Source of the DNA: Dasypus novemcinctus
Lineage: Eukaryota > Chordata > Mammalia > Cingulata > Dasypodidae
Direction of reading: 5' to 3'
Length of the DNA stretch: 64,000 nt
NCBI RefSeq assembly: GCF_030445035.2
Contig: NC_080690.1
Coordinates: 33,320,796 to 33,384,795 of the forward strand
The notes under the pieces are model-generated. The model saw nothing but the letters and a program-made list of their open reading frames with translations, had not been told where the DNA came from and made no database searches. The translations under genes and the position numbers were made by a program. Numbering within the stretch: the stretch's first letter is position 1; each line of letters opens with the position of its first letter. Shown here in pieces: positions 12,885-25,700 of the stretch.

Positions 12885-13690
12885 GGGTTGCCAGATGTAG
12901 CAAAAAAAGGTGGATAAAACACATATAATGGAATATTAACCTTAAAAAGGAATGAAGTTCCGGATGAACCTTGAAGATATCAAGGAACCTTGAAGATATC
13001 CTTGAGTGGAATGTCAAACAATAAAGGACAGATATTGTATGATTCCACTTACATGAAATAGCTAGAACATGCAAATGCACAGAGAAAGAAAGTAGAGTCC
13101 AGGTTTCCGGGGGCAGGAGGCAGGGGGATTGGGGAGTTAATGCATAATGGGTGCAGAGTTTCTGTGTGGGGTGATGAATGGTGGCGAATGTGATGAATCC
13201 CGCTGAATGGCATGCTTGGGAGTGGTTAAAATGGGAAAGTTTATGTTGCACACGTTTCCACCATTCAAAAAATGAGCAACTAGAGAGACAATGACAATTA
13301 ACGAGCCCTAGAGTGGATCTAATAATGGATGAGAAAAAGCTTGAAAGGACATTATTGGGACATAAGGGAAAAACAGAATATAGACTGAAAGCTTTATATC
13401 AATGTTAAAATTCTTTAACTTGATAATGTTACTTAAAGCGGCTATGTAAACGGAAATCCTCGTTCTTAGGAATTATGTGCAAGGAGCATGATGAATCCAC
13501 CCTGCTCTCAAATGTTTATCATATTTATAGATAAATAGACGAACAGATAGAATGCTATGGCAAATGTGGCAAATGTTCAAACCGGCATGTTTGGGTGCAG
13601 AAGGGAGGATGTTTGCATTTTGTATTATTTTTGCAGCTGTCCTATAAGTTTAAAGCTATTTCAAAATTAAAAGTTTAAGAAAAAATAAAT
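12885..13690 (+). repeat. L1M 3' end
   Basis: Contains 'ataatggaatattaacc', 'acagatattgtatgattcca' and a terminal 'atttcaaaattaaaagttta'. An 18-bp tandem duplication around 'ccttgaagatatc' is present at 12969-13001. Confidence 0.6.
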
Positions 13691-13997
13691 GACAGGTAGA
13701 AGATAGAGATACGGACAGAGATTTAGACATATAGGATCCCTGGCTAAATTTGAATTTCAGATAAACAAAAGGTAATTTTTCTAGTATAAGTATGTACCAA
13801 ACATTGGCTTCCCGTATTTTATCTGGCAACCCTGCTTTCAACCCACCACCACCAACCCACACACATTATGCTTTTTCTGACATAACTATAAAAAAACAAC
13901 ACAGAAAACCCCTAGCAGCTGCTTGTCATCCCCTAACTCAGACCTCCACCCTGCTCCATCTTCCCGCTTGTCTGGAAGCTCCCAAAACTGTCCTGGG

Positions 13998-14400
13998 GGG
14001 AAGCAGACTTGGCCCAGTGGTTAGGGCGTCTGTCTACCACATGGGAGGTCCGCGGTTCGAACCCCGGGCCTCCCTGACCCGTGTGCAGCTGGCCCACGCG
14101 CAGTGCTGATGCGCGCAAGGAGTGCCCTGCCTTGCAGGGGTGTCCCCCGCATAGAGGAGCCCCACGCGCAAAGAGTGTGCCCCGAAAGGAGAGCCGCCCA
14201 GCGTGAAAGAAAGTGCAGCCTGCCCAGGAATGGTGCCGCCCACATGGAGAGCTGACACAAGATGATGCAACAAAAAGAAACACAGATTCCCAGTGCCACT
14301 GATAAGGATAGAAGCGGTCACAGAAGAACACACAGAGAATGGACACAGAGAGCAGATAACTGGGGAAAGGGGGGAGAAGGGGAGAGAAATAAATTTTTTA
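13998..14400 (+). repeat. DAS-III SINE
   Basis: Perfect 14-bp duplication aaaactgtcctggg at 13984-13997 and 14401-14414. Body close to consensus. Confidence 0.92.
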
Positions 14401-15159
14401 AAAACTGTCCTGGGAGTGAGGGTGAGGGGACAGCTGGATGAGGCATTTTCAAGTAGTCCCTGTCCAAACCTGACCCCAGCGCCGTGCAGGATCACAGCTT
14501 GGGGTCGATTCCCAGAACCAACAGGCTCCATCCATGCGTGCGTCCACTTCCCTCCTGGGCTTGGTGGGGTCTCAGAGGCTGGGCCTTGGGCTAAGGGATC
14601 CTGGGCACGGCCCTGCCTCCCTGGACTGCAGACACAGGCACAGCGGGAACCTAAGCCACCTCACCCGAGAGCTGCCCAGAGGGGTCAGCAGGATGGACAA
14701 GGCCTGGGGGACCCGGCCCACCACGTCGGGGCTGAGCAAAAGCAGGGGGGCTCGGCTTGGGGCTCCCATGACTCTGAGAGAGGGGAGCTGATGCTCGGCC
14801 TGCAGTCAGAATGGGGACGGGGTCTTGTCCACGGGGAGCTGGGGGAGAGTTCGTGGGTACCCTGGAAAATGAGCCCCTGGGAATTTAAAAAGATGAGAAG
14901 ATATGAGAATTGGGAGGCCGGGGGGATGTGACAAAGGCCTGGGGGCAGCACTGTGTGGAGAATAGTCGGAGAAACTTAAAAGGCCAGTGAGCCTGAAGGT
15001 CGTGCTGAGCAAGGGGGGTGGGGGGCAGGCAACAGAAGAGCAGGACGGCAGATATGCCGAGGGAGCGCTTGGGGCCTTGTGCTGAGCAGACCCCGGCCGG
15101 GAGCTGACCGGGTTCGCCTCTGAGACTCAGGGACACGTAAATAACAACCGCACAGACAC

Positions 15160-15370
15160 GAGTGGTAATAGCCATTTATTGGGCATTTACTCTGTGCTGG
15201 GTCTCTTTTACATGGATTATCTTATTGAATGTTCAAAACATGTACTATTTTCACCTCTGTTTTACAGACGGAGAAACAAGGCACAGAGAGGTCAAGTGAC
15301 TTGCTCACTGTCACAGCCAGCAAGTGGCACAGCAGGCGCTGGAGCCCAGACGGTCTGGCCACGGGCACCA
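15160..15370 (+). repeat. MIR SINE
   Basis: Reads 'atttattgggcatttactct', 'catggattatcttattga', 'ttttacagacggagaaac' and 'gaggtcaagtgacttgctc', the full MIR core and tail order. Confidence 0.85.
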
Positions 15371-16299
15371 CCTCGTTAGGAGCTATTTGCACCAACACGT
15401 GTGCGAAAGAGCAGGGGAGAAAAGGGTTCTGGCTCCAATTCCCTCCCTGTGGTGGTCAAGGTCATTAAAACCTGCCTGGCAGACTGGGGCAGATGTCCTG
15501 ATGTCAGGTATGCCCAGCGCACAGGACCCCGAGTGCCAGAGGGGCAGCTGCACTGGGAAAGAGAAGTGGCCACTTAGACAGTGCTGGCGTTTCCACCTGC
15601 CGGTCGTTCAACAGGTGCAGTCCTGGCAGCTCCCGCCTCGCCGGCCTGTGCTTCTGGTCCTCGGCCAGGGACTGCAGCAGGTGCAGATACTTTTCCAACG
15701 CCTACGGCCGCTGAGCGCAGGCCAACAGCGCCCCCTGGTGTGTGGCCTGGGAAACTACCAGACTCCCAAGGGGTCAAGGATGATGGTGATTCTCTGCACC
15801 TGTGGCCTAAGTTTGGGATTTAGAACTCACACCCTTGCGCCTACCAGAGAAATTCATTCCTGCCCAATCATTTGATTGCCAGGTTGATGGGGCCCAGCTG
15901 GCACCACTGGAGGTCTCCCCTGTACTCTAAAAAAGTCCTATAACCTTGGCCCTATGACCCCCTATGGTGGTCTCAGGAGCACTGGAGGAGGAGCCCCTCG
16001 TAAGGACTGGCCTTCCTGATTGTTGGAAAGGGGGGACTTGGAGCCATCACAATTTGGAGTTTAAAGGAAAAGAGAACCCAGACATAGGATGGAAAATTCT
16101 CAGATACTGAGTGAGTCTCCAAGCCCTGGGTGGGGGGCTCTAGGCCAGGGTCCGTCTGACCCTCCCCGGAGGAAGGAGGCCCTGCAGGTGCTCCGGGGAG
16201 GCTGGCCGAGCCCCCGCCCCCTGTAGCAGGTGACGCTCACCTCACCCCTCCCCCTCCCTGGTCTTATTCAACCTTCAGCAAGTCCCCAGGGGAGGCAGA

Positions 16300-16425
16300 A
16301 CTGGAGGCACCAGCCCCCCATCACAGACGTGGAAACTGAGGGTCCGTGAGGAATGCGAGGTCCAACATAACACAGTGAGACTCAGAGCCGAGCCTCGAAC
16401 CTGGGCCTTCTGACTCCCAGGCCAG
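16300..16425 (+). repeat. MIR SINE fragment
   Basis: 'acgtggaaactgagggtc' through 'cgaacctgggccttctgact' matches the MIR 3' half. Confidence 0.7.
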
Positions 16426-16675
16426 CCGGGCCCACGGCACCTGGGCAAGGTTTGTTGCCAGCAGGTGGGGTAGGACCTGGACAGAATGCCAGGGACGGGC
16501 AGAGCCATGTCCTGCCTTCTCTGGGCCTGGGGAGGCCGCGGAGGTGGGATTGCCCCGCCGCAGGGCACAGGGGCCTCATGTCCAGCAGCAAATGCGCCAC
16601 CTTCTCTGGTGGGAGCTGGGGCCTGGGGTCAGAGGCAACCAGAGAGGCTGGGGGCTCCGGGCCAGGAAGTCCAAG

Positions 16676-16782
16676 CTACTGCGTCATCTGGGAGGAGCTG
16701 AGCGCCTCCATCTCTGCCTCGGCCTTCACCTCCGCCTTGGCATGACACCTCTGGCTACAGAACCACAGGAAGAGGAAGAAAC
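16676..16782 (-). CDS. ADGRG5: ADGRG5 coding exon 11: end of TM7, cytoplasmic tail, stop
   Basis: Acceptor gctcgcag. Encodes [13 protein letters not shown], an acidic/basic tail [13 protein letters not shown] and LSSSQMTQ, then TAG at 16678-16676. Human ends SSSQTTQ. The 3' UTR must continue below 16676. No convincing polyadenylation signal was identified. Confidence 0.95.
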
Positions 16783-19700
16783 CTGCGAGCAAAAGGCTGG
16801 CTGATGAGCGCACCGTGGGTGTCGCGTGGGGCCTCGCCCAGAGCCAGGGGCCTCCTGGCTGGGGGTGAGCTGGGCCTCCAGGGCTCATGAGTAATTCCCA
16901 GAACCTTTGGGGTGGGAGGTGAGAAGGGGTGGAGCAGGGGAGCTGGAGGGCCCGGCCGCTGCCCGCAGGGTGCCCCCGTGCCAATCAGAGGTGCCCTTCC
17001 TCTGAGCAGACGCGCCCCCTCCCTGCTGGGCCGGCAGAGCCGCGGACTGGTTCTCAGACCACTTGGCCCCTGGGCTCAGAGCGGTTCAGCCCCGAACATC
17101 CTACCCAAGGCCCCAGGGTCCTCCGGGTGCCCACAGGCCCTACCGTAGAGCGAGTTGAAGATGGTGAAGAGGAAGAGCTGGGGCAGCAGGAAGACGCCGA
17201 AGGAGAAGAAGCCCAGGGCCCAGGTGGTGCCCAGCAGCACGGTGAGGCCCAGCACGGTGACCGTGTCCCGGCAGGCCCTGGCACCCTGCGCCTTCCCCCG
17301 CGCCCGCAGTCCGCGCAGGACCCGCAGCGTCCAGGCCAGCACCACCAGGTTGAAAAGGGACGTGAGGCCCCCGTAGCCCATGACCAGGAAGTGGTGCACC
17401 TCGGGGCTCCGCACCCAGCATCTGCGGGGAGGGCGAGTGCCGCGGTGGGCGCGGGCTCCCGAGGCTGGCTGGGGAAACCCAGCTCACTCGGGCCTCTGGC
17501 GCCCAGTCCGGTCTCCCGACCCTCGTTGCTTCCTGCCAGGTCTGGCCATGGGGCCCTCCCACCGCCACGGCCCCCTTCCCAATACCCGGCCGCCTGTCCA
17601 GCCCCGCCGCTCCCTCTCCGCGCCCCTCCCCACCTGCAAGCTCCTCCCCCTTTTCCTCCGTGTCCCCCTAAGCCCCAGGCCACCCCCGCGCCAGCGTGCA
17701 CTGGGTCACGGGCCAGGGCCCTCTCTCCTGGAACGACTACTTCCACCCCGCTGCATGGTTCTCGCCATCCTATCATCACCCTCGTGCCACGGGGCCTCAG
17801 CCCCTGGGCCAACGTGGCCCTTCCCTGAGCGGTGGACAGAGAGGTTCTAGCCTTCTAGCCGCTGCTCCCGTGGGCCGGGGCGCTGCCACGTGCGGCTTGA
17901 CGGAGGGGGTGCTTCCCAGGTGGACGGGAGCAGAGAGGGCAGGAGGAAAACGCCACCAAAGGCCGAGGAAAGAGCCAGAGAGGCCTGGCGCTGCCCTAGG
18001 CCTGGCCCGATCCGTCTGAGGCCTTTGTGCCACTGGCCTCCCTAGGACACCTCTGCGACAGCAGCCCTTCGTATTCAGAGACTGCGTCCGGCGCTTTCCG
18101 CGGATGACCTCATTCAATCCCCGTGACCATGAGGCAGGAACGTCATCACGCCCATCCTCCAGGCGAGGAAACCGAGGCTGGGCAGCTGCGTGCCACGCTC
18201 AGGAGCACACACTGCTAGCGAGTGGCACGGTGCACGCAGCCTGACAGCCCTGGACTGTCCCAAGCTCAGTCCCCCGCCGCGGGCTCCTGCCACTGCAGTG
18301 ACCACGTTATTTGGGGCAATCATCCTAGTTCGTGTCACTGCTAGCTAACAGTCCGTCGGGGACCCTGCTACATTTCATTAATCCAGCGCCTCTCCAGCGG
18401 ACACTGAGTCATTTTCAAGAGCTTTTAAAATTGCTGCTTTTGTTTCAGAATACGTATCTACATAGCAAGCTGTTTTTAAAACACAGGAGAGGGAAGCGGA
18501 CTTGGCCCAGTGGTTAGGACATCCGTCTACCACATGGAAAGTCTGCGGTTCAAACCCCGGGCCTCCTTGACCCGTGTGGAGCTGGCCCATGCGCAGTGCT
18601 GATGCACGCAAGGAGTGCCCTGCCATGCAGGGGTGTCCCCCGCGTAGGGGAGCCCCACGCCCAAGGAGTGCGCCCCATAAAGAGAGCCGCCCAGCGCGAA
18701 AGAAAGTGCAGCCTGCCCAGGAATGGCGCCGCACATACAGAGAGCTGACACAACAAAAAGAAACACAGATTCCCGTGCTGCTGACAACAACAGAAGTGGA
18801 CAAAGAAGATGCAGCAAATAGACACAGAGAACAGACAACCGGGGGGTGGGGGGAAAGGGGAGAGAAATAAATAAATAAATTTTAAAGATCTAAGCACACC
18901 TTTAAAAAAAACAAAAAATAAAACACAGGAGAAGAGGGGGAGGCAAGATGGCGGCTGAGTGAACTTCCCGGTTACTAGCTCCTGGGGGGAATCGGCTGGG
19001 AGGCGTCGGAGACTCTTTGGGACCGGCTGTTTCGGGATTTTTCCTGGTCCGGAGGTGTCTGGACATCGATTTGGAGGGAAGGTAACAGAGAGGATCCATC
19101 TGTGAAATATACACGGAGATCCCAGCTACGTGTAGAGGACTCCCTCCTTGGGTAGGCGGAGCCGAGGCAGCTAGCACCGCGGCGGGTGGCGGCCGGGAGA
19201 GCCGAGCCGCGCTGTGCCGCGGCGGGCGGCGGGCGAAGGAGACAAGCCCAGCCGAGCCTAGCCGTGCCGCGGCGGGCGGCGGGCGGGAGAGCCGAGTCCG
19301 GCCGAGCCCGGCTGAGCCGCAGAGGGCGGGGGGGCCGAGCCCAGCCACGGCGCGCCGGGCAGCGGGCGGGAAAGCCGAGCTCAGCCGAGCCCAGCCGAGC
19401 CGCGGCGGGCGGCGGGCGGGGGACCGGAGCCCAGCTGAGCCCAGCCGAGCCTGGCGGCGGGGTTTCTGTTCTTTGTTTTTTTTATTTTTTTTATTTTTTT
19501 TTTAATTTTTATTTTTTGTTGTTGTTGTTCTTGTTGTTCTTTTTTTTTTTTTTCAATCCTCTCTTTCTTGTCCCCAATATTCTTCTTATACTATTTTACC
19601 TTAACAATACAATAGGTCCTACAGGAAATACCTCACATTTGCTGGGTTTCCTCACGCTCCACTGCCTCATTTCTCTGTGAATAGATTTAGCCTATTCCAG

Positions 19701-22700
19701 AAGGAGAAGAGAAGGGAAAGGGGTCAGAAGGACTGTTGCAGGAAATAATGAATGAAAACTTCCCAAATCTACTGAAAGAGACAGATGTACATATCCAAGA
19801 AGCACAGCGCACTCCACTGGTCATAAACCCCAACAGGCCCACCCCAAGACATATACTTGTCAAATTATCCAATGCTCAAGACAAAGAAAAAATTCTAAAA
19901 GCAGCAAGAGAAAAGAAAACCATCACATACAAGGGAAACTCCATAAGATTAAGTGCTGATTTCTCATCTGAAACGATGGAGGCAAGAAGGCAGTGGTATG
20001 ATATAGTCAAGGTACTAAAGGAAAAAAATCTCCAACCAAGAATACTCTATCCAGCTAAACTAGCATTCAAAAATGATGGAGAGTTCAAAATATTCACAGA
20101 TAAACAGAAACTGAAAGAGTATATCAACAAGAAACCTCCCCTTCAAGAAATTCTTAAGGGAATTCTGCAGGAAGAAAGGAAAAAACAGGACAGTCAGAGA
20201 TGGAGGAGAGTGTAAAAGCAACAAGAAAGACAAAAATAGAAGGGAAAAATAAAATAATACAAACAAAATATAACAAACACAAATCCAACCAAAATATGGC
20301 TACCATAAATAACTCTCTAAACGTAATAACACTGAATGTCAACGGATTAAACTCACCTATCAAAAGATTCAGACTGGGACACTGGATAAGGAAATACGAC
20401 CCATCTATATGCTGCCTACAAGAGACACATCTTAGACCCAGAGACTCATGGAGGTTGAAAGTGAATGGCTGGAAAACAATCATACAAGCAAACAACAACC
20501 AAAAAAAGGCAGGAGTAGCTATATTAATATCAGACAAAATAGACTTTAAATGCGAAACAATTGTGAGAGACAAAGAAGGATACTATATTTTAGTGAAAGG
20601 GAAAATCTGTCAAGAAGATCGAACAATCATAAATATTTATGCTCCTAACAAGGGCGCCTCTAAATATGTGAGGCAAACACTGGAAAAACTAAGTGAAAGA
20701 ATAGATGCATCTACAATTATAGTGGGGGATTTTAATACACCACTATCAACTCTGGACAGAACATCTCAAAAGAGAATCACTAAAGAAACAAAACATTTGA
20801 ACAGTATATTAGAAGAGCTGGATCTAATAGACATATATAGATCACTACACCCAAACACAGCAGGATATACATTTTTCTCAAGCGCACATGGAACATTCTC
20901 CAAGATTGACCATATGCTAGGCCACAAAGAAAGGCTTAATGAATTCAGAAAGATCGAAATCATACAAAACAATATCTCTGACCACAGTGGAGTCAAGCTG
21001 GAAATTTGCAAGGGACAGAGACCCAGACTTCACACGACAATTTGGAAATTAAACAGCACACTCTTAGAAAAACAGTGGGTCAAAGAGGAAATCTCAAAAG
21101 AAATCAATGACTGCCTTGAAACAAATGATAATGATAACACAACATACCAAAATTTATGGGATGCAGCAAAAGCGGTACTGAGAGGGAAATTTATAGCCAT
21201 AAATTCATATATCAAAAAAGAAGAAAGAGCAGAAATTGAAGAATTAACTGCACATTTGAAGGAATTAGAAAAACAACAACAAAGTAACCCAACAGGAAGA
21301 AGAAGGAAGGAAATAACAAAGATAAGAGCAGAACTAAATGAAATAGAAAATAAGAAAGCACTTGAAAAAATAAACAAGACCAAGAGCTGGTTTTTTGAGA
21401 AGATCAACAAAATTGACAAACCTTTAGCGAGACTAACAAAGAAAAAAAGAGAAAAGATGCAAATACACAAAATAAGAAATGAGAAAGGTGATATCACCAC
21501 TGACCCCACAGAAATAAAGACTATCATAAGAGGATACTTTGAAAAACTATATTCCAACAAAAATGACAATTTAGAGGAAATGGACAAATTCCTAGAAATA
21601 CATAAGCAGCCCATACTGACGAAAGAAGAAATTGATGATCTTAACAAACCAATCACAAGCAAAGAGATAGAATCAGTCATTAAAAATCTCCCAACTAAGA
21701 AGAGCCCAGGGCCAGACGGCTTCACAGGTGAATTCTACAAAACATTCCGGAAAGAACTAACACCAATCCTGTTGAAACTATTCCAAAAAATCGAAACAGA
21801 AGGAACACTGCCTAATTCCTTCTATGATGCCAACATTACCCTAGTACCAAAGCCAAACAAAGACACCACAAGAAAGGAAAATTACAGACCAATTTCTCTA
21901 ATGAACCTAGACGCAAAAATACTTAACAAAATACTTGCTAATCGTATTCAACAACACATTAAACGAATTATACACCATGACCAAGTGGGATTTATCCCAG
22001 GTATGCAAGGATGGTTCAACATAAGAAAATCAATCAATGTAATACACCATATAAACAGATTGAGAGAAAAAAACCACATGATTATATCTATAGATGCAGA
22101 AAAGGCATTTGACAAAATACAGCACCCCTTCCTGATAAAAACACTCCAAAAGATCGGAATACAAGGAAACTTTTTGAACATGATAAAGAGTATATATGAA
22201 AAACCTAAAGCCAACATTGTTTACAATGGCGAAGTCCTGAAATCCTTCCCTCTAAAATCAGGAACAAGACAAGGATGCCCATTGTCTCCGCTCCTATTTA
22301 ACATTGTCTTGGAAGTACTGGCTCGAGCACTGAGACAAGAACCAGATATAAAAGGCATTCAAATTGGAAGGGAAGAAGTCAAAATTTCATTATTTGCAGA
22401 TGACATGATCCTATATATAGAAAACCCTGAGAGATCTTCAACAAAGCTCCTAGAACTCATAAATGAGTTTAGCAAAGTCGCAGGTTTTAAGATCAATGCG
22501 CAAAAATCAGTAGCATTTCTATACACCAATAATGAGCAAGATCAGGAGGAAATCAAGAAACAAATACCATTCACAATAGTAAATAAAAAAATCAAATACT
22601 TAGGAATAAATTTAACTAAAGAGGTAAAAAACTTATACATCGAGAACTATACAAGATTGTTCAAGGAAATCAAAGAAGACCTAAATAAATGGAAGAATAT

Positions 22701-25700
22701 TCCCTGTTCATGGATAGGAAGACTGAATATTATTAAGATGTCTATCCTACCAAAACTGATCTACACATTCAATGCAATCCCAGTAAAAATCAACACAGCC
22801 TTCTTTAAGGAACTAGAAAAACTAACTATGAAATTTATTTGGAATAGAAAGAGGCCCCGAATAGCCAAAGACATGTTGAAAAAGAAAAACGAAATAGGAG
22901 GAATCACACTTCCTGACTTCAAAACATACTACAAAGCTACAGTAGTGAAAACAGCATGGTACTGGCATAAGGAGAGACACACAGACAAATGGAATCGAAT
23001 TGAAAGTTCAGATATAGAACCTCATGTATATAGCCATATAATATTCGATAAAGCCACCAAACCCTCTCAACTGGGAGAGAATGGCCTATTCAACAAATGG
23101 TGCCTGGAGAACTGTATAGCCATATGTAGAAGAATGAAAGAGGATTACCATCTCACACCTTATACAAAGATCAACTCTAGATGGATCAAAGACCTAAATA
23201 TAAGAGCCAAGACCATAAAGACCTTAGAAAGCAGTGTAGGGAAACATCTACAGGACCTTGTAATAGGAAATGGCTTCATGAATATCACACCAAAAGCACG
23301 AGCAGCAAAAGAACAAATAGATAAATGGGACTACCTCAGAATTAAAGCCTTCTGCACCTCAAAGGAGTTTGTCAAGAAAGTAAAAAGGGAACCCACACAA
23401 TGGGAGAAAATATTTGGCAACCATATATCTGATAAGAGACTTATAACTTGCATATATAAAGAACTCATATATCTCGAAAACAAAAAGATAAACAACCCAT
23501 TTAAAAAATGGGAAAAAGATTTAAACAGACACTTCTCCAAAGAAGAAATACAAATGGCTAAAAAGCACATGAAAAAATGCTCCAAATCCCTAGCTATCAG
23601 GGAAATGCAAATCAAAACTACAATGAGATACCATCTTACTCCCATAAGATTGGCAGCCATGAAAAAAACAGTAGAATACAAATGCTGGAGAGGATGTGAA
23701 GAAAGGGGAACACTCATCCATTGCTGGTGGGAATGCAGAAGGATCCAACCATTCTGGAGGACAGTTTGGCAGTTTCTCAAAAAATTATCCATAGATTTGC
23801 CATATGACCCAGCAATACCACTGCTGGGTATATACCCATCAGATCTGAAAACAAGGACACAAACCGATATATGTACACCAATGTTCATAGCAGCATTGTT
23901 CACCATCGCCAAAAGTTGGAATCAATCCAAAAGTCCATCAGCAGATGAGTGGATCAATAAAATGTGGTATATACACACAATGGAATACTACTCAGCTGTA
24001 AGAACCAATACACTACAATCGCACGTGATAACATGGATGAACCTTGAGAATCTTATGTTAAGTGAAGCAACCCAGGCATTGAAGGACAAATACTATATGA
24101 CCTCAATGATATGAAATAAGTTAACTGCCTCAGAGAGCTAGAGTCTGGAAAAGTGGCTTACTAGAAATCGGGGGGTGGAGGAAGGATGTGAGTTAATGTC
24201 TGTAGGGGTGGAATCTGTGATGAGCTGGGGGTAAGTATGAGCACAAAGAAGGGACAAAATGGGGGCAAGGGGTTACCTTCGGGTGGGGTTTTCTGGGTTT
24301 GAGGGGGGCTGGGGATGGGAAGAGGGGTGATATGGTCCAAGAAATAGGTGGGAGGGAGGGGCAACATACAAACATGGGAGAGTGCCAGAAGTTCGTTGAG
24401 AACTAAATGTTGAGTAAAACGTATCAAAGTATAAATAGGAGGGTCACCTGGTTAGGACGCTCAGGGGGTATGGTCTGATGCGTGACGGACTCCGGAGGGA
24501 ATAGCTGAAGGCTCATTTTGCCAAGGTGGGTTCTACCATTGGGTGGGGTGGACCCATATCCTGGGGAAGACTAATGCCGTCGAATAGAGAGAACTGTATC
24601 TCTCGTGAGAAAGGACGGCTCCCAGGGCATTAGATTGGCAGGCGTTGTGGGCCCTAAGGGGAGGGGAAAATGGACGTGCAATGGATAGAACAAAGGTAAA
24701 TAAGGGGGCAAAAGAGGAGTTATGTGAGAGTACACGAGGATGAATATAAAACAGCTAATATTACACCAAAAACATATAGGGGACGACAGACTAATAATGA
24801 AAATCATAAGACAAAACATAGGATAACTAAAAAATTTAGAAAACTGTACAGCCTAAAGTATGGACCACATAGTAAGCACAAATGTTACCTTGTTTGAAAA
24901 CTATAGTTTCGGAATCTGTACATCAGTTTCAGAAAATATGATATGAATAAGTTAAAAGATTATTGCTGTGGAAGGGAAAAGGTTTTATGGTGGATCTGGG
25001 GAAATACTGTATATTGTATATATGAATTTTGGTGATCTAAGACTCTTCTGAAGCTGACATTATGTTGGGATTCACTTTACGGGAAGTTTTGGATCACAGA
25101 GTGGTTCAACAATGGCAGCGGAGGAATACTGATATGGGATGTTATTGACAGGATATATATGGTTGACAGGGAGTTATACAGGGCATATGCCCAGGGTATA
25201 TAGTAATGTCTATATATACTCATAGTGGAAACAATTAAAAACAACAGCTGGGGGGGTACTGGGCTCCTGGCCGGGGGGTCACTGTTGTGGGCCCTGGGAG
25301 AGCAGTGGCAATCCTCCAGGTGCAACGGCAAGAACCAGGAAGGAAGGAGGGCCCAACAGTGGGCTCTTGATACTAATGGCTACACTTTTGAGCCTATGCA
25401 CCTGCAATAAGAACAAGGCCTAGAGTAGCATTGTGCCTGGGGGCTTCCTCCTGACAGCCTTCATGTTACTCAAATGTGGCCACTCTCACAGCCAAACTCA
25501 GCGTGTAGATGTGATGCATTCCCCCCAGCGTGGGACACGACACCCGGGGATGAGCCTCCCTGGCACCGAGGGATCACTACCACATACCAGCTGAAGAAGC
25601 AACTAGAAAATGACCTTGAATTAAAGATTCAATGCGGAAAAGCAGAATATACCTGTCTACATATAATAACATGACTTCGGGAAGCGGTTTGACCTAATGT

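Larger units (their letters stand above)
14415..16675. other. Region downstream of ADGRG5, unique with MIRs
   Basis: GC-rich, includes the ADGRG5 3' UTR at its upper end and two MIRs (15160-15370 and about 16300-16420). No second gene was found. Long open frames are GC artefacts. Confidence 0.5.

Noticed and set aside
14293-14931. 212-codon plus-strand frame downstream of ADGRG5
   Set aside because: It begins inside a DAS SINE and continues into unique GC-rich DNA. No recognised homology or splice evidence.
16929-17828. 299-codon plus-strand frame over ADGRG5 exon 10
   Set aside because: GC-rich shadow of the real minus-strand exon. It runs through the splice sites and has no homology.
20200-20295. 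Upstream start for L1 ORF2
   Set aside because: The 32 codons before 20296 are open but lie in the inter-ORF spacer, and L1 ORF2 homology begins at 20296.
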